From Oliverpabstia intestinalis (GTDB lineage Bacteria; Bacillota; Clostridia; Lachnospirales; Lachnospiraceae): 64,000 bases of DNA. Positions within the stretch are counted from its first letter, which is position 1. The number at the start of each line of letters is the position of its first letter. Both the position numbers and the translations under genes were made by a program. Positions 9,325-18,243 of the stretch are shown here, in pieces. The notes beneath the pieces were generated by a model. The model was not told the origin of the DNA. It made no database searches and was given only the letters and a program-made list of their open reading frames with translations. The stretch lies in NCBI RefSeq assembly GCF_009696065.1, contig NZ_VUMS01000004.1, positions 1-64,000 on the forward strand. The letters are read 5' to 3'.

Positions 9325-10383
9325 TTATCTTCCCACTTTCAACTTCGTAAACAATTTTGTATTCTTTGTCTTCACAAACGTAATCACCTTGGCCTCCCAA
9401 TAAGTCAGCAGCGTGCTGTTCCACTTCAGTGGTAGCACCATGATTTTCATATAACTTGATCGTGGATTGGCCAGTTTCAGCATTTTTTTCAATCGAGGAT
9501 TTTTCAGCATGCGCTTGATTTCCTGGCGTTTCTCTTTGGATGACAGTTCACATTTCGGATTGGTTATATTTTCTACGCATCCTATAAATCGCTCTACGTA
9601 ACGTCTGGCTATCATTTCCATGCTGTTATGATCCATGACCTTCCATTCTTTATACAGGTCTACCATCCAACCATGTTCTTCTTCTCTTTTTTCGTACATT
9701 CCCGGACGATAAGCTGTGGTCTCAGATTCTGCACGGGCGCGCAGAAAATGGTAGTATTGTTTTGATGTAACAGTTACACGTTCTACATTTCTTACAATAC
9801 TGATGTTAAATGGAAAATCATCCCATAATGTTGTTGGAAACCGCAGATTATTCTCAAGAATATATTTTGACTCATACAATTTATTCCACGGTGTGTAGAG
9901 CAGGTTTTTATCAAATAATTTATACGCGTTCTTTCTGAAGGACTCTTTATCCGGATAAACTGCATCTTCTACCACATAATTATCTGTAAGATATTTATCT
10001 TTTTCATAGTAGGTATCAATATAAAAGCCGGCAACTACCAGCTGCGCCTGATCTCTTTTTGCCAGATTATACATATCTTCCAACATCGTTGGTTCTGCCC
10101 AGTCATCAGAATCCAGGAAATACATATATTCTCCTTTTGCTATATCAATAGCTACATTTCTTGCGCTGGGTGCTCCACCATTTTCTTTATGAATCACTTT
10201 AATTCTGTTATCTTTTTCTGCATAAGCATCACAGATCTCACCACTTTTATCCGGAGTTCCATCATCCACTATAATGAATTCCCATTCTGTTAAAGTTTGC
10301 GCCTGTATACTTTCTATTGCTTTTCCTACGTATTCTTCTACTTTATATACCGGCATAATAATACTTACTTTTATATCCGACAT
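9325..10383 (-). CDS. Glycosyltransferase family 2, first gene of the operon
   Basis: A 352-residue GT2 enzyme with VSIIMPVYKVEEYVGKAI, WEFIIVDDGTPDKSGEICD, NGGAPSARNVAIDIAKG and YFLDSDDWAE in order. The ATG at 10383 has AGAGG seven bases upstream; the longer reading starts inside the leader and lacks a site. Base composition is less A/T-rich than in the next six genes, so the gene may belong to an older backbone or come from a different donor. It is the promoter-proximal gene; the transcript start is predicted near 10476, giving a leader of about 90 bases. Confidence 0.9.
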   Translation of the reverse strand: MSDIKVSIIMPVYKVEEYVGKAIESIQAQTLTEWEFIIVDDGTPDKSGEICDAYAEKDNRIKVIHKENGGAPSARNVAIDIAKGEYMYFLDSDDWAEPTMLEDMYNLAKRDQAQLVVAGFYIDTYYEKDKYLTDNYVVEDAVYPDKESFRKNAYKLFDKNLLYTPWNKLYESKYILENNLRFPTTLWDDFPFNISIVRNVERVTVTSKQYYHFLRARAESETTAYRPGMYEKREEEHGWMVDLYKEWKVMDHNSMEMIARRYVERFIGCVENITNPKCELSSKEKRQEIKRMLKNPRLKKMLKLANPRSSYMKIMVLPLKWNSTLLTYWEAKVITFVKTKNTKLFTKLKVGR

Positions 10384-10482
10384 TTTTCTTCCTCTTATTT
10401 TCTCTTTGTCTATAAGCTCAATCATGTTATAAATATGCTTCGTATTCGGCATATTTATGTATAATAATACTCTATTCGATAA

Positions 10483-10491
10483 ATTATACCA
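10483..10491 (-). promoter_or_regulatory. Extended -10 promoter of the polysaccharide operon
   Basis: Read on the minus strand the bases are TGGTATAAT, a perfect TGnTATAAT extended -10; no good -35 box is present 16-18 bases upstream, which is usual for this class. It is the best candidate start for the operon. The intergenic stretch 10384-10813 also serves the divergent spoVT gene; apart from this box and the spoVT ribosome binding site nothing was recognised there. Confidence 0.55.
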
Positions 10492-10813
10492 TATTCCCTA
10501 CTTTATTACCACCCGGGAATTATAACTAACTATAGTCTTTAGCTTTCATTTCTTCGTATAACTCTCACTATGCGTTCTCCCCTATATTAGACGTCTCCAT
10601 CCTCATTCCGGTTTTAAAAATAATAAACTCAACTAATCAAAATGGTTTGTTTGATCATTGTATTGGATATTAATCGATAAACCAAAATAAGAATCCCACT
10701 CCTTCCAATTTCACTCATATTTTCCAAAAATCCGCCAATACTAACACCAGAACTTTAATTTCATCTAAAACCAGATTTAGCACATCATATTTATACGGAT
10801 AAGGAGAAAGTCT

Positions 10814-11347
10814 ATGAAAGCAACAGGTATTGTACGAAGAATCGATGATCTCGGGCGGGTGGTGATTCCGAAGGAGATACGGCGGACGTTGAAGATACGG
10901 GAATCAGAGCCTCTGGAGATTTTTACGGATCGGAACGGGGAGATTATTCTGAAGAAATATTCACCGATCGGGGAGTTTTCGAGCGGAGCGCAGCAGCTGG
11001 CGGATGCGGCGGCAAAGACGTGCGGGAAGTTGTTTTGTATCTGTGATCAGGAGCAGGTGGTGGCCGCGGCCGGGCCGGAGAATAAGAAGTATCAGGGGAA
11101 ATCTCTCAGTAAAGCGATGGAGCAGCGACTCTTTGACCGGGATTTTATCCCGGAAAATAACGCTTATTATCCGGTGACAGACGATGATGCGCACACGGAA
11201 CAGGCGCTGGTTCCTGTGACACGGGACGGGGATCCGGTCGGGGCCGTGTGTTTTCTTGGCATGAAGCGCACGGATCCGATTTCCGAAGCGGATGCAAAGG
11301 TAGCAGACATGATCGCCCGATATCTGACCTTCACTATGAACAATTGA
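10814..11347 (+). CDS. spoVT: Stage V sporulation protein T, AbrB-type transcription factor
   Basis: SpoVT tunes late forespore genes in endospore formers. The first 50 residues are the swapped-hairpin AbrB DNA-binding domain (MKATGIVRRIDDLGRVVIPK, then EIRRTLKIRESEPLEIF). Residues 55-177 form a GAF-like domain with VPVTRDGDPVGAVCFLG near the end. Length (177) and domain order match SpoVT rather than the short AbrB proteins. The start has AAGGAGAAAG just upstream. It is divergent from the polysaccharide operon, but control of that operon by SpoVT is only a possibility. Its transcript should end at the hairpin just downstream. Confidence 0.95.
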   Translation: MKATGIVRRIDDLGRVVIPKEIRRTLKIRESEPLEIFTDRNGEIILKKYSPIGEFSSGAQQLADAAAKTCGKLFCICDQEQVVAAAGPENKKYQGKSLSKAMEQRLFDRDFIPENNAYYPVTDDDAHTEQALVPVTRDGDPVGAVCFLGMKRTDPISEADAKVADMIARYLTFTMNN

Positions 11348-11367
11348 TGATATACAATGTAACAACA

Positions 11368-11412
11368 AGGCGGAACACCAGCATCTTTTGCCGGCGTTCC
11401 GCCTCATTTTAT
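11368..11412 (+). terminator. Terminator between spoVT and the convergent peptidase gene
   Basis: AGGCGGAAC at 11368 pairs with GTTCCGCCT ending at 11404, with further pairs inside, followed by CATTTTATTT. It lies between the ends of two convergent genes and overlaps the last bases of the leftward one, so it could serve both. Confidence 0.75.
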
Positions 11413-11978
11413 TTCTGCTCATAATATTCTTCCAGTGTCAGCCCTGTAAGTGTCAGGTACAACGCCAGCGACCGGGTTACATACCGGATATGCCAGGGCT
11501 CCCATCCATATCCGGTTATATGCTCTTTTCCTTTCGGATAGCGCAGGATGAAGCCATATAAGGGTGCACACCGTTTCAGCCACCGGCCTTCCCGGGTTTC
11601 TCCGAAACGCTCATCCAGTTGATAGTCAACCGCCTGGCAGGAAACATCCAGTGCCAGACCCGTCTGATGCTCACTGGCTCCCGGCGGTGCTATCCAATGT
11701 ACAGGATCTCCGGTTTCTTTTGGCTGTTCCCGCCGTTTCTTCTGATAGAGTTCTTCCTGTCTTTCGTAGCTTCGGTAGCCGGATACTCCGCACAGATAGA
11801 TTCCTTCCTCTTTTCCTCTCGCAAAAAGCGCCTCCACTCCCTTCGCCGCACTGACTGCAAGTAATCTTTTCCTGTCCCCGACAGGTGCATCAAAGATGAT
11901 TTCCGGCTCAACTAAGGTCTGTGGTATCGCTTTTCGCGGTAAGCGGTGTGTACGGTTTACCAGAATCGTGGCATCCAT
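11409..11978 (-). CDS. D-Ala-D-Ala carboxypeptidase/dipeptidase-like protein, M15B (VanY) family
   Basis: Zinc peptidases of this family trim the D-Ala end of cell wall precursors. The signatures are present: SGYRSYERQEELY near residue 65, the zinc-binding GASEHQTGLALDVS near residue 100, and EPWHIRYV near residue 160 supplying the last histidine. The ATG has GGAGGGG upstream. Oddly, the protein begins MDATILVNRTHRLPR with no signal peptide or membrane anchor, although the substrate is outside the cell; either it is cytoplasmic, acting on turnover fragments, or an N-terminal part has been lost. At 189 residues it is close to the catalytic domain alone. Confidence 0.88.
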   Translation of the reverse strand: MDATILVNRTHRLPRKAIPQTLVEPEIIFDAPVGDRKRLLAVSAAKGVEALFARGKEEGIYLCGVSGYRSYERQEELYQKKRREQPKETGDPVHWIAPPGASEHQTGLALDVSCQAVDYQLDERFGETREGRWLKRCAPLYGFILRYPKGKEHITGYGWEPWHIRYVTRSLALYLTLTGLTLEEYYEQK

Positions 11979-12070
11979 CTTTTCCCCTCCTTTGTTTCGT
12001 TGCTATGAAACTATCTGCATTCTATGCAGCCGGAAGCCGGATTATGAACAGGAAAGCAATCTCCTGTAAG

Positions 12071-12115
12071 CGAAAAAAGAGAGTGCAGACACGTTTCCCG
12101 TATCCTGCACTCTCT
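12071..12115 (-). terminator. Rho-independent terminator of the 3D-domain protein gene
   Basis: Eleven bases at 12078-12088 pair perfectly with 12105-12115. On the minus strand the stem is followed by six T, a textbook terminator 15 bases past the stop of the gene at 12130. Confidence 0.88.
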
Positions 12116-12129
12116 GTTCTTATTTTTCT

Positions 12130-13431
12130 CTAGTTCACCTGATACACATCTGCATATTTCATACCAAAGCTCAATGCCTGGCTGTGGCTTCCCATGAAGA
12201 TGTCCACATGTCCGTATGCGGTTCCTCTGTCTTCTACGGTATAGATCTGACCGTTGATGGAAAGTTTGGTTCCGAATGGAACTCCCGCCATCGCGATGGT
12301 ACGTCCCGGTGTCGGAGTGGTTCCGCTGGCTGTACCGCCGCCGGACCATTTTCCACAACAGATGGAACAGCTGCAATATGCTGTCAGTTTGAATCTTCCC
12401 AGGTATTTGCCCTGTGAAGTATCGATGGTATTGTCGGAGCTGTCTGTTGTAGTTGTTGTATTCGCAGCAGTATTACTTGTCGTTGTAGTCGTTGTTGTAC
12501 TGCTGTTTGATTTTTTCTGTGTCGCTGACGCTGCCTGCTGCGCTGCTTTCTGCTGTGCTGCCTTTTGTGCTGCTGCATCTTCTGCCGCTTTTTTCTCTGC
12601 TGCTTCTTTTGCTGCCGCTTCCTGTGCTGCTTTCTCAGCTGCTGCCTGTGCCGCCTGCTGTGCTGCTAATCTGGCTGCTGCTTCTTCCTCTTTTGCCTGA
12701 CGAAGAAGGTCGTTGATCGCATCTTCCTGACTGCTGATCTTGGTCAACAGATCATTCTCTGCTGTCTGCTGACTCTGAATATCTTCCTGATATTCACGGA
12801 TCTGCTGGTAAGTTGCCTCCACCAGTTCTTCTACTGCTGCCTGCTTGTCCGCGCTCTCCTGCTGAAGAGCCACAATCTCTTCTTTTTCCTGTGCCACCTG
12901 TTCCTCTTTGGTCTGGATGGCTTCTTTTGTTTCTCTGTATGTATCCAGCATGTCTCTGTCATACTTTGACATCTGGGAAATGTTCTCAGCCTGGTTTAAG
13001 AAATCAGAAATACTTCCTGATTCGAACAGCAGGTTCATATAATTGCTGGCTGAGTTTTCGTACATATAGCGGATACGGAGTTTCATCGCTTCATACTGCT
13101 GCGCTTCATCCGCTTTCGCATCTTCAAGGTCACTTTGCAGCTGTGTCAGTTCTTCCTGCTTCGCATCGTAATCGTTCTGCAGTTTTTCCAGACTGCTGCG
13201 AAGATCGTCCAACTGAGTGTTCAGATCTGCAAGATATGTTTCGGATTCACCTTTTTTTGATTCCAGTTCCTGAATCTTTTCCTGGGTCTGTTGCAGGGAA
13301 GACTGATTCGCCTGCTGCTGTGCCTTCGCATCGGAGATCTTCTCCTGCGTGGTAGCAGCTCCACCCTGTACCGCACTTCCCACGATAAGACATGCGGAAA
13401 GTACCAGGCTTATGATTCTTTTTCTTCTCAT
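12130..13431 (-). CDS. Secreted coiled-coil cell wall hydrolase with C-terminal 3D domain
   Basis: The 433-residue protein begins with a signal peptide (MRRKRIISLVLSACLIVGSA, cleavage near AATT). Residues 25-245 form a long coiled coil as in the PcsB/CwlO N-terminal family, then comes an Ala-rich low complexity stretch (AAQQAAQAAAEKAAQEAAA) and a Ser/Thr-rich linker. The last 95 residues are a 3D domain (PF06725) with LTAYCSCSICCGKW, TASGTTPTPGRTIAM, VEDRG and HVDIFMGSHSQALSFG, including the three conserved Asp. Related domains are lytic transglycosylases acting on peptidoglycan. The ATG at 13431 has AGAGG seven bases upstream. A strong terminator follows. Confidence 0.9.
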   Translation of the reverse strand: MRRKRIISLVLSACLIVGSAVQGGAATTQEKISDAKAQQQANQSSLQQTQEKIQELESKKGESETYLADLNTQLDDLRSSLEKLQNDYDAKQEELTQLQSDLEDAKADEAQQYEAMKLRIRYMYENSASNYMNLLFESGSISDFLNQAENISQMSKYDRDMLDTYRETKEAIQTKEEQVAQEKEEIVALQQESADKQAAVEELVEATYQQIREYQEDIQSQQTAENDLLTKISSQEDAINDLLRQAKEEEAAARLAAQQAAQAAAEKAAQEAAAKEAAEKKAAEDAAAQKAAQQKAAQQAASATQKKSNSSTTTTTTTSNTAANTTTTTDSSDNTIDTSQGKYLGRFKLTAYCSCSICCGKWSGGGTASGTTPTPGRTIAMAGVPFGTKLSINGQIYTVEDRGTAYGHVDIFMGSHSQALSFGMKYADVYQVN

Positions 13432-13572
13432 ATTAATTCCTCTCACTTTCTCAGGCAAGAGTCATTATAGCATGATTTTGTAGCATTGTGAAGTAGTTTT
13501 TTAACATCTCGTAATATTTGCGTAATAATTAGTGGAGTTTTGGCGAATTTCCGCATTAAACTGCGGATTATG

Positions 13573-14961
13573 TCAACTTTTTAGCCGCCAGCCGCTCCAG
13601 TATTTATTCTTCAGAACTCCGTTCACAAGTTTTCCCCAACCGAGTGCATACTGATCCACACAGACCAGGATCCAGCCTTTCTCTCTGGTCGCTTCCCCCG
13701 GTTCCAAAAGCAGGGTTTCTCCACGCAGATATCGTCCGATCCGTTCATCCTCCGGTGAAAGGGATACGCTTCCCGCATAGTCGGAAGCCTTCAGCGTCAT
13801 CGCCAGCTGCTGGGATGGTTCAAAACGGTTTTTCTTCAGATCTCCCAGGTACAGTCCGTTTCTTAAGAAATGGATACCGTTCAACTTTACCGGAAGCTCC
13901 GGTACCAGGTAGACTTTCTCGCCCTTGATCTGTACCCGCTCCCAGTCCGGTTTCCACCGACAATCCCTGAAGAATTCTTCCAGAACTGCTTTATTTTTCT
14001 TATCCATCCGCGTCGGCGGTTCCAGTCTGATCCTTGTCTCGGGCGCATCCTCGGACTTTTTCAGCAGGGCCAGAAAATGCCCCTCTCCTTTCATCTTATG
14101 CGGCCAGATCCGCACACAGCGGCGCAGTTCCTCTCTTCCATCACCCCACGCAGGGTTACCCTCGGAGAATCCTTCATATCCTTCGATGGGAATCAGTTCC
14201 ATCTCCGGACACTGCTCCAGGATCCAGGAGATACTTCCCTCGTTTTCTACCGGAGCAAAGGTACAGGTGGAATACAGCAGTTTTCCACCCGGGCGCAGCA
14301 TCCGCACACCATTTTTCAGAATATCTTTCTGCAGTTTTGCAAAGTACTCCGGACGTTCTTCCTCCCAGGTTTTGATCACCGCCGGATCTTTGCGGAACAT
14401 CCCCTCCCCGGAGCACGGTGCATCGATCAGCACTTTATCAAAAAATCCTTCAAACCGCTCTGCCAGGTTCTGTGGTACTTCGTTGGTCACAAAGGCGTTG
14501 GATATGCCAAATACTTCCAGATTCTTTAACAGTGCTTTGGCCCTGGAATTACTGATATCATTTGCCACCAGTACACCTTTTCCCTGAAGCGCTGCGCCGA
14601 GAGCCGTTGCCTTTCCTCCCGGTGCTGCACACAGATCCAGAACTCTCTCCCCCGGTTCCACCGGAAACCTCGCCGCCGGAGTCATGGCGCTTGGCTCCTG
14701 CAGATAATAAAGACCGGCACTGTAATATGGATGTCTGGCCGGCTGATCTTCTTCTTTATAAAAATACCCGGTCTTTGTCCACGGAATCGGATCCAGAGAA
14801 AAACCGGAGCCTTCCGCCAGTTCCTCTTCCGTGATCTTCATCGGATTGATCCGGAGTCCGTACTGTCTGGGGTTATCATAACTTTCGATATACGATTCGT
14901 ATTCATCCCCCAGCATCTCTTGCATTCTCTTTTCAAAGCTTTCCGGCAGTTCCACTCTCAT
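13573..14961 (-). CDS. RsmF-like 16S rRNA m5C methyltransferase (NOL1/NOP2/Sun family)
   Basis: The enzyme methylates a cytosine in 16S rRNA using S-adenosylmethionine. An N-terminal RNA-binding part is followed by the Rossmann domain with CAAPGGKATALGAAL near residue 110, NDISNSRAKALLKN, and the two catalytic cysteines in DAPCSGEG and YSTCTFAP. The C-terminal third matches the RsmF-specific extension (HFLRNGLYLGDLKKNRFEPS; FVDQYALGWGK-like VCVDQYALGWGKLVNG). Either the GTG at 14964 or the ATG at 14961 could be used, since GGAG lies 8 and 11 bases before them. It is preceded by the spoVG terminator, so it probably has its own promoter, which was not identified with confidence. Confidence 0.9.
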   Translation of the reverse strand: MRVELPESFEKRMQEMLGDEYESYIESYDNPRQYGLRINPMKITEEELAEGSGFSLDPIPWTKTGYFYKEEDQPARHPYYSAGLYYLQEPSAMTPAARFPVEPGERVLDLCAAPGGKATALGAALQGKGVLVANDISNSRAKALLKNLEVFGISNAFVTNEVPQNLAERFEGFFDKVLIDAPCSGEGMFRKDPAVIKTWEEERPEYFAKLQKDILKNGVRMLRPGGKLLYSTCTFAPVENEGSISWILEQCPEMELIPIEGYEGFSEGNPAWGDGREELRRCVRIWPHKMKGEGHFLALLKKSEDAPETRIRLEPPTRMDKKNKAVLEEFFRDCRWKPDWERVQIKGEKVYLVPELPVKLNGIHFLRNGLYLGDLKKNRFEPSQQLAMTLKASDYAGSVSLSPEDERIGRYLRGETLLLEPGEATREKGWILVCVDQYALGWGKLVNGVLKNKYWSGWRLKS

Positions 14962-15056
14962 CACACACCTGTCTCCTCTTTTTCTTCCTCTTCCGCCATT
15001 CTCCCACGGATATTTTTCTACGCTCCACTATAGCAAGACTCTGGCATTTTGTAAAG

Positions 15057-15086
15057 AAAAAGCGGTGGCCCCCAGCCACCGCTTTT
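15057..15086 (-). terminator. Terminator after spoVG
   Basis: Twelve bases at 15057-15068 pair with 15075-15086 around a short C-rich loop. On the minus strand the stem ends in a T run, 40 bases past the spoVG stop. Confidence 0.88.
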
Positions 15087-15125
15087 ATCTCGTTTTTGCG
15101 TCACCCCATATATATGACAATCCGG

Positions 15126-15425
15126 TTACGCATTATCTGCAACGGCATCTTCTGCCATTACTTCCTCGTATTTCTCCAAAATCAGACTCTGGATCTTTTC
15201 TCTTGTGTTGGAATTGATCGGATGTGCAATATCGCGATACTCTCCATCGGAAGCCTTACGGCTTGGCATAGCGATAAACAGTCCTTTCTCTCCCTCGATC
15301 ACTTTAATATCATGTACAACAAATTCATCATCAATTGTTATGGAAACAACTGCTTTCATCTTACCTTCTTTTGTCACTTTGCGCACTCTTACGTCTGTAA
15401 TCTCCATAGCACATGCCCCTTTCAT
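15126..15425 (-). CDS. spoVG: Septation/sporulation regulator SpoVG
   Basis: SpoVG is a small nucleic-acid-binding protein acting in sporulation and many other processes. The core [31 protein letters not shown] and [23 protein letters not shown] is almost unmistakable. Two starts are possible: the ATG at 15425 has AAGGAG eight bases upstream, while the ATG at 15407 (MEITDV, the usual family start) has AAGGGG. Both may be used; the longer form has six extra residues (MKGACA). It lies 76 bases after glgD and no promoter was recognised between them, so it may be read with the glycogen genes. A terminator follows. Confidence 0.95.
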   Translation of the reverse strand: MKGACAMEITDVRVRKVTKEGKMKAVVSITIDDEFVVHDIKVIEGEKGLFIAMPSRKASDGEYRDIAHPINSNTREKIQSLILEKYEEVMAEDAVADNA

Positions 15426-15501
15426 ATGTCGTTCTCCTTCCGAACAGTTATAGCCGCTGATTAGTTATTTCTCCGCGAACCACCAGACAGCCGCTCTGTT
15501 A

Positions 15502-16620
15502 TTACAGCGCATAGCGCTCGTTCTTTTCCACGACAACTTTTATTTCGCCTTCTCCGCAATAGTAAGAATTGGCCCGGATGGTATCCCGGCTTTCTACGAT
15601 GCAGTTTTCGATATGGGTATTATCACCCAGATATACGTCGTTCAGAATGATAGAATTCTTGATAACGCAGTTATTTCCCACATATACTTTCTTAAACAGA
15701 ACAGAATTCTCCACCTGCCCGTTGATGATACAGCCGCTGGATACCAGGCTGTTCTTTACCAGACATCCCGGATTATATTTTGCCGGCGGAAGATCGTCGA
15801 TCTTGGAGTTGATTCCCGGATACTGACGGAAGAAATAATCTCTCACTTCCGGTTTCAGGAAATCCATATTGGTCTTGTAGTAAGCCTCAACGGTAGAGAT
15901 GTTGTTCCAGTAATCCTGGATCTTATATCCATAGATCCTCTTCAGATTCTTATAGCGGATCAGAATATCTTTTACAAAATCATGTCTTCCTTCCTGTGCG
16001 CAGCGCTCGATCATCTCGATCAGCTGGCGGCGCCGGATCACATAGATTCCTGTAGAGATCGTATGATAATCGGACAACATCGGTTTCTCTTCGAATTCTT
16101 CGATCCGGTAGTCTTCATTCATGCGAAGCACACCAAATCTGGTCACATCCTCATTGGCATCCACATCCTTGCACACAATAGTCACATCGGCACGTTTTGC
16201 GATATGGTATTCCAGAACTTTGTTATAATCCAGTTTATATACACAATCACCGGATGCGATGACCACATAGGGTTCATGGCTTCTCTTCAGGAAATCCAGG
16301 TTCTGATAAATCGCATCTGCGGTTCCCTGATACCAGAAACTGTTATCCGGAGTGATCGTCGGTGTAAACACAAACAAACCTCCCTGCTTTCTTCCGAAAT
16401 TCCACCATTTGGAAGAGCTCAGATGTTCATTCAACGATCTTGCGTTGTACTGTGTCAGGACTGCAACTTTCGCAATATGAGAATTGGTCATATTACTCAG
16501 TGCAAAGTCGATGCTCCGATAGCTTCCCGCTACCGGCATCGCTGCGATGGCACGTCTGTTGGACAGTTCTCTCATCCTGTTGTTATTACCGCCTGCCAGA
16601 ATAATTCCTAATGCTCTCAT
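15502..16620 (-). CDS. glgD: GlgD, regulatory-type subunit of ADP-glucose pyrophosphorylase
   Basis: In Firmicutes GlgD pairs with GlgC to form the ADP-glucose pyrophosphorylase of glycogen synthesis. It has the nucleotidyltransferase fold (ALGIILAGGNNNRMREL, PVAGSYRSIDFALSNM, FWYQGTADAIYQNLDFL, VVIASGDCVYKLDY) and a C-terminal left-handed beta-helix (residues about 280-372). Compared with GlgC, the GGQGSRLG loop is altered to GGNNNRMR and GDHIYK becomes GDCVYK, as is usual for GlgD. The ATG at 16620 follows the glgC stop by one base; a GTG three codons earlier is an alternative. Confidence 0.95.
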   Translation of the reverse strand: MRALGIILAGGNNNRMRELSNRRAIAAMPVAGSYRSIDFALSNMTNSHIAKVAVLTQYNARSLNEHLSSSKWWNFGRKQGGLFVFTPTITPDNSFWYQGTADAIYQNLDFLKRSHEPYVVIASGDCVYKLDYNKVLEYHIAKRADVTIVCKDVDANEDVTRFGVLRMNEDYRIEEFEEKPMLSDYHTISTGIYVIRRRQLIEMIERCAQEGRHDFVKDILIRYKNLKRIYGYKIQDYWNNISTVEAYYKTNMDFLKPEVRDYFFRQYPGINSKIDDLPPAKYNPGCLVKNSLVSSGCIINGQVENSVLFKKVYVGNNCVIKNSIILNDVYLGDNTHIENCIVESRDTIRANSYYCGEGEIKVVVEKNERYAL

Positions 16621-16621
16621 A

Positions 16622-17893
16622 TTACTCACCGTCCTTCTTTACAATTGCTCCGCCGCTTACAAGCTCTCCGTCCGGATAATCCTCCACTGTGGTCTCACCG
16701 CTGATAGCTGTGTTCTTTCCAATCTTCACGCCTGACGGAATAACAGAATTTTCTGCGATTGTGACAAGGCCGAATCCATAGACAGCCGGTTTCAGAACAT
16801 TCGGAGCTTCCTCGCCCACACCTGTGACAACATTTTCTCCGATATCCACACTCTCTGCGATAATGGACTTGTCAATCTGGCTTCCGGCGCCGATGCGTGT
16901 ATGTTTCATAATAATGGAATCCCGCACCACAGCTCCCTTTTCAATCGTTACATCCGCACCGATGACGCAATTATGCACTTCACCATAAATCTCCGCACCT
17001 TCACTGATGATGCTTCTTTCAACAACGGATTCCCCGGATATGTACTGTGGACGGATGATATCACCTTTGGTATAGATTTTCCAGAATTCTTCATACAGGT
17101 TAAATTCCGGAATGATATCGATCAGTTCCATATTTGCTTCCCAATAAGACCCCAGTGTTCCTACGTCTTTCCAGTATCCGTTGAATTCATAGGCAAACAG
17201 TCTCTTTCCATTATCTCTGCAGTATGGCAGGATATGTTTACCGAAGTCACAGTTTGGCTGATCTTTCAGTGCCATCAGAGACTCTTTGAGTGTCTTCCAG
17301 GAGAAAATATAAATTCCCATGGATGCCAGATTACTTCTTGGATGTTCCGGTTTTTCTTCAAACTCGGTAATACGTCCCCCGCCGTCAGTGATCATAACAC
17401 CGAAACGGCTTGCCTCTTCGATCGGCACCGGCATACAGGCAATGGTCACATCTGCCTTATTTGCCTTATGATAATCAAGCATCACTTCGTAATCCATCTT
17501 GTAAATATGGTCACCGGAGAGAATCAGAACGTAGTCCGGATTATAGGTCTCCATGTATGCCATATTCTGAAAAATTGCGTTTGCTGTTCCGGTATACCAG
17601 TCGCTGTTACCATTTTTTTCGTAGGGGGGAAGCACGGTAACACCGCCCACATTCCGGTCCAGATCCCACGGAATACCGATTCCGATATGGGTATTCAGAC
17701 GCAGCGGCTGATACTGGGTCAGAACACCCACGGTATCAATGCCTGAATTAATACAGTTACTCAACGGAAAATCGATAATCCGATATTTTCCTCCAAATGC
17801 CACCGCCGGTTTGGCAACTTTCTCGGTAAGTACGCCGAGTCGGCTTCCCTGGCCTCCGGCCAACAGCATTGCAATCATTTCTTTCTTGATCAT
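16622..17893 (-). CDS. glgC: Glucose-1-phosphate adenylyltransferase, catalytic subunit
   Basis: Makes ADP-glucose from glucose-1-phosphate and ATP. Key motifs are [67 protein letters not shown] and [20 protein letters not shown], followed by the beta-helix domain with its repeated isoleucine-rich turns. The 423-residue form starts at the ATG at 17893, preceded by AGAGGTGATTGC. A promoter lies about 35-60 bases upstream. No glycogen synthase or branching enzyme gene is in the window. Confidence 0.96.
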   Translation of the reverse strand: MIKKEMIAMLLAGGQGSRLGVLTEKVAKPAVAFGGKYRIIDFPLSNCINSGIDTVGVLTQYQPLRLNTHIGIGIPWDLDRNVGGVTVLPPYEKNGNSDWYTGTANAIFQNMAYMETYNPDYVLILSGDHIYKMDYEVMLDYHKANKADVTIACMPVPIEEASRFGVMITDGGGRITEFEEKPEHPRSNLASMGIYIFSWKTLKESLMALKDQPNCDFGKHILPYCRDNGKRLFAYEFNGYWKDVGTLGSYWEANMELIDIIPEFNLYEEFWKIYTKGDIIRPQYISGESVVERSIISEGAEIYGEVHNCVIGADVTIEKGAVVRDSIIMKHTRIGAGSQIDKSIIAESVDIGENVVTGVGEEAPNVLKPAVYGFGLVTIAENSVIPSGVKIGKNTAISGETTVEDYPDGELVSGGAIVKKDGE

Positions 17894-17924
17894 GCAATCA
17901 CCTCTTGTCATATATAGTAAAAAG

Positions 17925-17953
17925 ATTATATCACACTTATCAGATTTAGTGAA
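17925..17953 (-). promoter_or_regulatory. Sigma-A-type promoter of glgC-glgD-spoVG
   Basis: On the minus strand TTCACT (17948-17953) and TATAAT (17925-17930) are 17 bases apart, upstream of glgC. The leader would be about 25-30 bases. Confidence 0.6.
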
Positions 17954-18097
17954 CATTTTTTACATATTTTTATCAAATCTTTTCGTATTTTTATGACATT
18001 TATACAACATTTCTTCTCCCTTTCGCCATTTTCTTCTATATCTATTGGTTTTTTTTCTCATCCTTAAAAAAATCTTTCCATTTTCCCCTTTTCCGTC

Positions 18098-18103
18098 TAT
18101 AAT
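18098..18103 (+). promoter_or_regulatory. -10 box of the murC promoter
   Basis: TATAAT on the plus strand, with a weak TTTCCA 17 bases upstream. A start near 18110 gives murC a leader of about 135 bases. The bases 17894-18243 hold this promoter, the divergent glgC promoter and the leader described next. Confidence 0.55.
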
Positions 18104-18136
18104 AAATGTTGTTACAAAATGTCTTTTGTACCCGAC

Positions 18137-18213
18137 TGATGCCTGCAAATCGCCCGCTGAAAGCAGCTTTCGCAATCTTTCCGACCCCGGGAAGCCGGCA
18201 TCATAAATATGAT
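18137..18213 (+). promoter_or_regulatory. Possible structured leader RNA of murC
   Basis: TGATGCC (18137-18143) can pair with GGCATCA (18197-18203), closing a unit with two inner hairpins: GCTG/CAGC around AAAG (18156-18167) and TTTCC/GGGAA (18178-18193). A hairpin ATCAT/ATGAT (18200-18213) uses part of the same strand as the closing helix and would exclude it, about 30 bases before the start codon. This is a switch-like layout but matches no riboswitch class known to me. Confidence 0.3.
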
Positions 18214-18243
18214 ACAAACGTCTGTAAGAAAGGGAGAACTCCT

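Noticed and set aside
12254-12716. Repetitive Val/Leu/Ala-rich plus-strand ORFs
   Set aside because: They are mirror readings of the Ala-rich and Thr-rich linkers of the 3D-domain protein.
15613-16611. Long plus-strand ORF opposite glgD (332 codons)
   Set aside because: It has no ribosome binding site, no family features, and follows from codon bias of glgD; the same holds for the long ORFs opposite glgC, murC, prs, the methyltransferases and the aconitase-family gene.
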